This document shows positions 58,681-64,000 of a stretch of DNA of 64,000 nucleotides, one piece after another. The DNA is from Flabesymbios commensalis (taxonomy: Eukaryota; Annelida; Polychaeta; Terebellida; Flabelligeridae): the NCBI GenBank assembly GCA_964017125.1, contig OZ024908.1:60285521-60349520 (forward strand). Direction: 5' to 3'. The notes beneath the pieces were generated by a model. That model did not search any database. It saw only the letters and a program-made list of their open reading frames with translations, and had not been told where the DNA came from. Position 1 is the first letter of the stretch. Every line of letters starts with the position of its first letter. The position numbers and the translations under genes are program-made.

Positions 58681-59005
58681 TATGGAGATAAACACTTTAG
58701 AAAAGGGTGAAACGTATGGTAAGGCTCTAATATTATGCCTAGACTATTTTGGAGTAACAATTATAAAGAATAAGGTTTATATTACCTCACACTCAAGGCC
58801 GAAAAAACGATGTTGCAGAACCTTTCTACTCCAGATGAATAGTAATGCACGGTGTTAAGGATAAGTCTATTATCAAAAACAATCATACAGTCACGCGATC
58901 AAACGCAGCCGACCGTGGGCTTATGGTACTATAATCAGTCAGGTGCGACCGAACTGTGGAATATGAGGGATTTTCATTATGGTCGGATGTTTTCTTAAGT
59001 CAGTT

Positions 59006-59092
59006 AAAACCCTCAGAGCTCTACATTCTTAGCTTTGAAGCTTTCGGCCTCGGCCTTTTTCAAACCTAAGAATGTAGAGCTCTCCTGGTTTT
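59006..59092. repeat. Imperfect hairpin
   Basis: AAAACCCTCAGAGCTCTACA with TTCTTAG at 59006-59032 pairs with CTAAGAATGTAGAGCTCTCC and TGGTTTT at 59066-59092, with a few mismatches. The loop contains TTTGAA/TTCAAA. Probably a short foldback repeat. Confidence 0.75.
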
Positions 59093-59375
59093 ATCCTATA
59101 CGTATATGCATGATAAGTGAGACGTTGATTTACACATTTAGTCCGACGTGTTATAACTGACCCTTTTAGTTGTTATTTGGACAATACTATAAAAAGACAC
59201 AATCATATAACATACACATTCACAATATAATTTATTGAACCATATATATATTTATATTGTCATGAGTATCCCACAGTGCTCAGAGTTTCTGTAAAAATGT
59301 AACTACATGTGCGTGTCTTGCGGACTTGTCACTAATTCGTCATGAAGTGAAAAATTTGAATAATTTGAATACTTT

Positions 59376-59606
59376 TTAACCCTTTGACTTCCAGGCCGGA
59401 GTGCATGCCAGGATCCAGATATACTGGTGTACGAGTTCTATTTTTCGTCATTTGAAGCTGGAATTGCTAACGCAATTTCCAGCTTCAAATGACGAAAAAT
59501 ACATAAATGTAGTATATATTTGACGAGAATTTGTGTCATTTTATGGTTACGTTCATTGACGAATGACGACGGAAATTTCCGTCATGTATGGTAGTGAAAA
59601 GGTTAA
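59376..59606. mobile_element. Family C MITE, copy 2
   Basis: Same 231-bp length and ends as the copy at 19966-20196 (TTAACCCTTTGACTTCCAGG to TAGTGAAAAGGTTAA), with about half a dozen differences in the body. TTAA lies at both ends and the flanks are unrelated, which fixes the element's boundaries. Confidence 0.9.
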
Positions 59607-60926
59607 GTAAATTAACTGGATATGAAAGGTGTATATGGTCGATCTCACATAAACAATAATTATTTTACAAACATAATGTGGTTATCATGTATTGGTATAC
59701 TAATATATGAAGACATATTGATGAAGTGTTGCAGTTTGTCCGATTGTTTTGTATGATAATTATTAACAATCAGCAGAATGAAGAACGTAAGTTTATTTCT
59801 CGCTTGATCATTTAGTAAGGTCTGTATATCACTGCATTAACTGCATTTTCGAATGCATGAAGTGTAATATCAATACTCTCGTTATAATTAAACATATTCT
59901 ATGGAAAACAAGAAACAGGTACGATAATCATGATAATCATCCAGTTAACTTTAACTTTTATATGATAACTTCTGACGAAATTAGCAAATCTCTCGTTCTA
60001 AAATATCGTGGTGTTCAAGGACACCTAATTATTTCAACTAATCTGTTGAGGCTCGTTATCACTGGTACAATAATGTTTTGAATTTAAATCACATTTATGT
60101 TTTATTTTTAAACATTGCACAAGCTCATTGCACGTTTTAAGAAGTGAGGTATTGGTAAGTAACATTTGCCAAGTAGATAAGTCATTTTAACGGGAGCTAG
60201 GTGTTATAACGGTTTTGATAAGTTAAACATGTTAAAACATGATGATAAAATGACATTGTTTAAATGATATATTACTGTAATAGTGTGCACTTTAACTGGC
60301 ATCTATGCACTGTTAATTTTGTAGCTTGACATTTAAACATTCAACATATATTTTACAAATTATGTATATAAGTGTATCCCTTCTATACATATACATTAGA
60401 AGTATCGTACAACTATGTTACATTTACAATTATATTGACCATGTTTTAATAAATGATATATACAGTATTATTTTTTAAACATAATTAGGCATATATATTC
60501 TGTAATTGAAAGTTTGAAATGTATAATACATCAAAATAATGACTTCGTATTTTGTCCTCATTAAATTTTGACTGCAACTGCATCATATATGCCATTTTAG
60601 CTTTCAACAAATAGTTTTAAAGCAGATTTACAAAGTTACTGAGAACTATCATCATGATCATGATTAGTATGTTGCCAAGAACATTCATGGGAAACCAGAC
60701 TTTCAAAATGTACAATCGTTTGTGTCGAATCACCCCGAAAAACGTTGTGAAGCGTGTATACCTATGATATCCGGTTATGTCTGTAATCTGAATCGCAATA
60801 TAATTTATCTTACAATACCAGATCACCAGTATATGTTCAGTAACAAGCTGAACAATTACGTCAAATAAAAAAATAGAGAAGTTTGCATTTGAAGACAATG
60901 TTAAAAGTTCCCGCAGTATACACGTC
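59607..60926. other. AT-rich stretch, nothing recognised
   Basis: Open frames at 59857-60081 and 60617-60898 are short, AT-rich and without family resemblance. No repeat units were seen. Confidence 0.5.
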
Positions 60927-61040
60927 TTAACCCTTTAACCTCCGGTGCCGCATATATTCGGGGTTTTATTTTTTTAGCACAATAAGTACCATCTTTTAAA
61001 CATGATGAATATAAAATGTGACAGCAATCAGGAATATTTG
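60927..61040 (-). mobile_element. Family D MITE, one end only
   Basis: TTAACCCTTTAACCTCCGGT, GCCGCATATATTCGGGG and TAAACATGATGAATATAAAATG match the right end of family D in reverse. The copy stops where the 26-bp array begins. Confidence 0.75.
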
Positions 61041-61044
61041 TAGG

Positions 61045-61560
61045 GTTCTGTTCGTACCAGCATTTGTTGGGTGATAGTCGTACTACCAGGCCTTGGGTCA
61101 TATTCGTACCACCATTTGTCGGGTTATGTTCGTAGCACCATTTGCTGGGTCATGTCCGTACCAACATTTGTTAGGTCATGTTCGTACCTACATTTGCTAG
61201 GCTGTGTTCGTACCACCATTTGCTGGGTCATTTTCGTACCACCATTTGTTGGGTCGTGTTCGTACCACCGTTTGCTAGGTCATACTCGTACCACAATTTG
61301 TTGGGCCATACTCGTACCACAATTTGTTGGGTCATATTCGTACCACCATTTGTCGGGTCATGCTCGTATCACCATTTGTTGAGTCATGTCCGTACCACCA
61401 TTTGTTTGTTTGGTCATATTCGTACCACCATTCGTTGGGTCATGTTCGTATCATAATGTTTTGGTCATGTTCTTGGGTTATACTCGTACCACAATGAGTT
61501 GGGTCATATTCGCACCACCATATATTGGGTCATGTTCGTACTACAATGTGTTGGGTCATG
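61045..61560. repeat. 26-bp tandem array
   Basis: The unit approximates TTCGTACCACCATTTGTTGG plus GTCATA and repeats about 19 times with length variants towards the end. Because 26 is not a multiple of three, three units make a 26-residue peptide repeat and several frames stay open at once (SYHHLLGH, VRTTICW, VPPFVG). These frames are artefacts of the unit length. Confidence 0.92.
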
Positions 61561-62026
61561 GTCCTGCTATCCTGAACACCAGTACATCACTATCGTGATC
61601 ATAATAATAGCATTACACAAAATTAGATCGGTTATATATAACAGTAGAGTACATCTATTAGAAACATCACTTCTAAAAGATGACTTTTGTGTAAATAACC
61701 TAGCGAAATCTGAAAACAGTGCTCTATTTAAATAAGCAAACTATCTACATCAGAAATCATTGACATACAAGACAAGTTTTTTTCGTTGCAGCAGCAGAAT
61801 TGCTATTTTACATGTTTAGTTATCGAATTGAAGTATATTTTGACACTCGAAAAAGGATGGTTGAATTATTGTTTTGTGATCGCTTTTCGAAGTGATTCAA
61901 GCCTAAGTCGTGGCGTACATTGTGTCATCGAAAAAAGGAGTGTATCTGAATCCTCTTCACACAATGACAAATGCACCCTTTAATCTACGAGTACATGTAC
62001 GACATAGGCAACCTGATACTTCTTCG
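61561..62026. other. Noncoding stretch
   Basis: No gene or repeat was recognised between the 26-bp array and the next MITE. Confidence 0.45.
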
Positions 62027-62155
62027 TTAACCCTTGAAGCACCACGCTACAAATTTTAAATTTTCACCCATTTGAAGTTGTGTCTCGCTACCGCGATCCA
62101 CAACTTCAAGTGGGTAAAATTACTTATATTCGCACATTTTAAATCAAATTTAATA
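62027..62155 (+). mobile_element. Family D MITE, one end only
   Basis: TTAACCCTTGAAGCACCACG, TTTGAAGTTGTGTCTCGCTA and CCACAACTTCAAGTGGGTAA match the left end of family D, including its hairpin. The right half is missing. Its orientation is opposite to the partial copy at 60927. Confidence 0.72.
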
Positions 62156-62254
62156 CTCACCTTTCTTACAGATTTTCGTTTCTGAAAGGAGAAACAGGAA
62201 AAAACTAAGAATGAAAGCGTACATAGACGTGATTTGCACTTTAGGGGTGACAGA

Positions 62255-62366
62255 CCCAGCAAACACAAGAATTTGACCCATTACTGGGTTAATGTTAGAC
62301 CACCGTCTTCGACGTTGGCCCAACATCAACCCAGGATTGGGTCAACGTTTCGTGTTTAACTTGGGA
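62255..62366. mobile_element. Family I foldback
   Basis: It runs CCCAGCAAACACAAGAATTT to CAACGTTTCGTGTTTAACTTGGG, with inner GACCCATTACTGGGTTAATG and CATCAACCCAGGATTGGGTC words and the centre ACCGTCTTCGACG. The arms pair imperfectly. Confidence 0.7.
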
Positions 62367-62597
62367 GGCATATTGCTCCTAACTGTGGGTGGCACCGGAT
62401 GGCTGTGACACCATCCCATTTTGGATTGTCATTACAGCTGGAGCAAACAGAACCATTTTTTGAGTTGATACTGGTGGTGCGGCCAAGCATCCATTTATGA
62501 TCCCGATTGTGGTAGTGAAGTCTACTAGTAGTGGAAACATGCACGAGCATTTGTGTCATGACCTGTGATAAGACGTCAGACTGGTGGTTATCTTATT

Positions 62598-62668
62598 CCC
62601 AGCAGACACGAGACGTTGAACCAATGTTTTTTTAATGTTGGGCCAACGTCGAAGACGGTTGAGTTGGG
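62598..62668. mobile_element. Family I foldback, truncated
   Basis: CCCAGCAGACACGAGACGTT, GAACCAATG and TTGGGCCAACGTCGAAGACGG are the left half and centre of the family. It ends abruptly at GTTGAGTTGGG. Confidence 0.62.
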
Positions 62669-63159
62669 TCTCGCCTACCAATTATTACCTTCTCATCATT
62701 CTGCGTGATACAATGCCTGTCCAGGCTCACTTCCGTCAAGGAATCTATAGGGATTCCTTGCTTCCGTGGAATGGTGAAAAGTGTAAGAGAAATACTGTCA
62801 TGGAGAACGCGCTGTCAATATTTTGTTTCAGTACAATTTACTCACACTTGGATAAAAAGTACGAAAGTTACCCTGTAGGCAACAGCTGCAGATATATTGG
62901 AAAGAGTCGGTAGATTAGCAAAATATTCTGTTGCATACCAGAGTGATGCCGTAGCCAATACAACTAAAAGCGCCTTCCGCGAGATTTCGAAGGTGTCAGA
63001 ATAATTATGTTTGACTAGAAGAGGTTTTTAATCTGACCGGATTTACCGACATGAAAATAAATAGATGTGTTTGGGAATATTACTTACGTATTATCGCGAA
63101 GGAAGGTAGCCTACAGTCGGGTCTATCTCTCTTCCCGGATTATTGTAATGGTTTTCTCT

Positions 63160-63300
63160 AGTGCACAATACAATAGCCAGCAGTGCGGACTCCAGTCCGG
63201 TAAACAGTTGTAAGCATCGCACGTGCACCACAAACACCCGTCCCGTCCGGGATTCGAGCTTGGTACCTCCAGCTCCGAAATGAATGAGCCACGATACTCA
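63160..63300 (-). other. Possible tRNA-like (SINE) scrap
   Basis: On the minus strand CCAAGCTCGAATCCCGGACG resembles a B-box. No clear A-box at the right spacing was found, so this is a weak candidate only. Confidence 0.25.
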
Positions 63301-63714
63301 CATACAATATATCTGCATTTTCATGCAGTTATTTTAGTTTCTCTGTCGTCCATATTGTATCGGGAGTTTTGTGGTATTGGGACATCTACTTAGGCCACAT
63401 TTGGGTATTTGAAATATGAAATAAGAATTATATTTATACTTGTGAGGTAATGATATTATCTAGATGCATCATTAGTTAATATACCCAGTTATTTTAAATA
63501 CATGGCAATTCAACAATGGTATCGTCGGTGAAAAGTCACAAGTGTATGTTATTATTGTGCAGTAATTTGTCATACAGAAAGTATGGTTTCCACTCAACAA
63601 GAGCGTATTATAATGATCAAATGACATAAATATGACTGACGTCAACACAACAAACTGGGTCGCATTAGTGCAGGCTGGTTGAAGGGCTACCTGCCAGCTT
63701 GTGACAGCGAGGGC

Positions 63715-63822
63715 CCGTATTCTCGTACAAGTTACGATATATCGTAGGCTTCTGATTGGTCGAGATGGCCATCTCGACCAATCAGAAGCCTACGATATAT
63801 CGTAACTTGTACGAGAATACGG
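63715..63822. repeat. Perfect 108-bp palindrome (family B), copy 3
   Basis: Identical over all 108 bp to the copy at 26486-26593, again without an arm mismatch. Past a single mismatched pair the palindrome extends three more bases on each side (GGG at 63711-63713, CCC at 63824-63826). The flanks otherwise differ from those of copy 1, which supports two separate recent insertions. Confidence 0.93.
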
Positions 63823-64000
63823 CCCCAGGTGGAAATCAATTCCATCCTAATAGTGCTACAATCTCCACATAGTATAGTCAATTAGTTTGTAATTTATATG
63901 TACATCTAGGCCTACATGTATTACCAGATTACCACCACGATTGTATCGTTCTCAAAATAAATTACCATTATACAACCTGTAACTGCACACATTCAACTGC

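Noticed and set aside
61071-61598. Overlapping plus-strand frames with a 26-residue repeat
   Set aside because: The 26-bp unit keeps several frames open at once; no single frame is favoured.

Overview
The window is AT-rich animal DNA, most likely from a marine invertebrate. The grounds are APE-type LINEs with C-terminal zinc knuckles, tRNA-derived SINEs, many foldback MITEs, very long microsatellites and no compact operon-like gene layout. The species cannot be named from this sequence. No intact host gene was found. Almost everything that can be read is mobile DNA or its debris, plus one decayed glycosyltransferase-like gene and one broken PIF1-type helicase inside a pair of inverted repeats.

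Layout. 1-16 kb: SINE and MITE copies (a chimeric one at 2621-2944, a TA-flanked one at 4947-5827, foldback copies at 8968 and 10097), a worn ~200-bp tandem array (10.6-12.05 kb) and long AT-rich stretches without recognisable content. 16.2-19.8 kb: a nearly full-length but broken LINE on the minus strand. 23.5-26.6 kb: a 440-bp (TAA)n tract joined to a 5'-truncated LINE, then a second, heavily decayed LINE on the plus strand and a perfect 108-bp palindrome. 28.1-30.3 kb: a SINE tail grown into a ~570-bp tetranucleotide tract, a GT61-like pseudogene and a LINE 3' end. 32.0-33.0 kb: a SINE, a 10-bp-period array in strict register and two CCCAGCA-bounded foldbacks. 33.57-38.52 kb: a TTAA-bounded element that appears to have been split by a 4.2-kb foldback element with ~1-kb inverted arms. 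38.6-40.8 kb: diverged ~1-kb tandem units. 41.3-43 kb: SINEs, MITEs and a palindrome. 43.0-46.9 kb: a plus-strand CR1/L2-like LINE with a 2A-like motif, broken. 47-49.4 kb: more MITEs and SINEs. 49.56-52.0 kb: a ~42-bp minisatellite with an 85-bp higher-order repeat. 55.2-58.7 kb: a region bounded by ~110-bp inverted repeats that holds the PIF1-like helicase. 59-64 kb: MITEs, a 26-bp minisatellite, CCCAGCA foldbacks and another copy of the perfect palindrome.

How the parts relate. Several MITE families (called A, C, D, E and F here) end in TTAA plus a CCCTTT- or AGGGA-like terminus, which points to mobilisation by a TTAA-specific transposase (piggyBac- or Kolobok-like) encoded elsewhere. SINE and LINE tails appear to have seeded the two longest microsatellites. 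No cooperating host gene system could be recognised. The most interesting items are the helicase inside inverted repeats, the identical 108-bp palindromes, the indel-free 10-bp array, the chimeric MITE and the nested foldback.
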